Notes under the pieces: generated by a model
Seen by the model: the letters and a program-made list of their open reading frames with translations, nothing else
Database searches by the model: none
Told to the model about the DNA's origin: nothing
Program-made: the position numbers and the translations under genes
Part shown: positions 5,841 to 5,940 of the stretch, in pieces
How the letters are laid out: every line of letters starts with the position of its first letter
Position numbering within the stretch: the stretch's first letter is position 1
Assembly (NCBI GenBank): GCA_023412995.1
Contig: JAEZQS010000078.1
Location: 1 to 5,940, forward strand
Source of the DNA: Pseudomonadota bacterium
Lineage (GTDB): Bacteria > Pseudomonadota > Gammaproteobacteria > Xanthomonadales > Rhodanobacteraceae
Direction: 5' to 3'
DNA length: 5,940 bases

Positions 5841-5940
5841 ATGTCGCGCGGTGCGACCGCCCGATTGTGCCCGGGTGCGGTGGCAAGCGCATGACGCGCT
5901 GCCGCGCAGGGAAGACGCCGGGTGCGCCTCCGTTCAGCGG

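Overview
The window is GC-rich (roughly two thirds G+C by eye) and every supported gene lies on the minus strand, so transcription runs from the right end toward position 1. The gene types, the strong third-position GC bias and the PdxJ variant suggest a gammaproteobacterium of the Xanthomonadaceae/Lysobacteraceae (Lysobacter, Luteimonas or Stenotrophomonas-like). This placement is an inference from protein style, not a marker-gene result.

Layout in transcription order (right to left): (1) a small GlsB/YeaQ/YmgE-type membrane protein (5563-5826), closed by a clear intrinsic terminator (5513-5540). (2) acs, acetyl-CoA synthetase (3504-5441), with a good ribosome binding site and a complete set of catalytic residues. 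(3) An Sfp-type 4'-phosphopantetheinyl transferase (2807-3469), 34 bases after acs. (4) An ECF sigma factor (2180-2773), 33 bases further on. (5) A single-pass membrane protein (1698-2183), overlapping the sigma gene by 4 bases, probably its regulator. (6) A secreted PDZ-domain protein (728-1681), 16 bases after that. (7) After a 194-base gap holding two hairpins, the 5' part of pdxJ (1-533), which continues beyond the left edge.

acs through the PDZ gene are close enough to be one transcription unit. The first two genes concern acetate/CoA metabolism: Acs makes acetyl-CoA, and the transferase moves the phosphopantetheine arm of CoA onto carrier proteins. The next three look like a cell-envelope signalling module: sigma factor, membrane partner and exported PDZ protein. 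This resembles the logic of RpoE/RseA/RseB/DegS, but the partner has no cysteine and so no zinc anti-sigma motif, and the PDZ protein has no protease domain. That module is the most interesting part of the window. pdxJ (vitamin B6 synthesis) is probably a separate unit or reads through from the module.

I see no mobile elements, CRISPR arrays, tRNA or rRNA genes. The long open frames on the plus strand are antisense shadows of the real genes.
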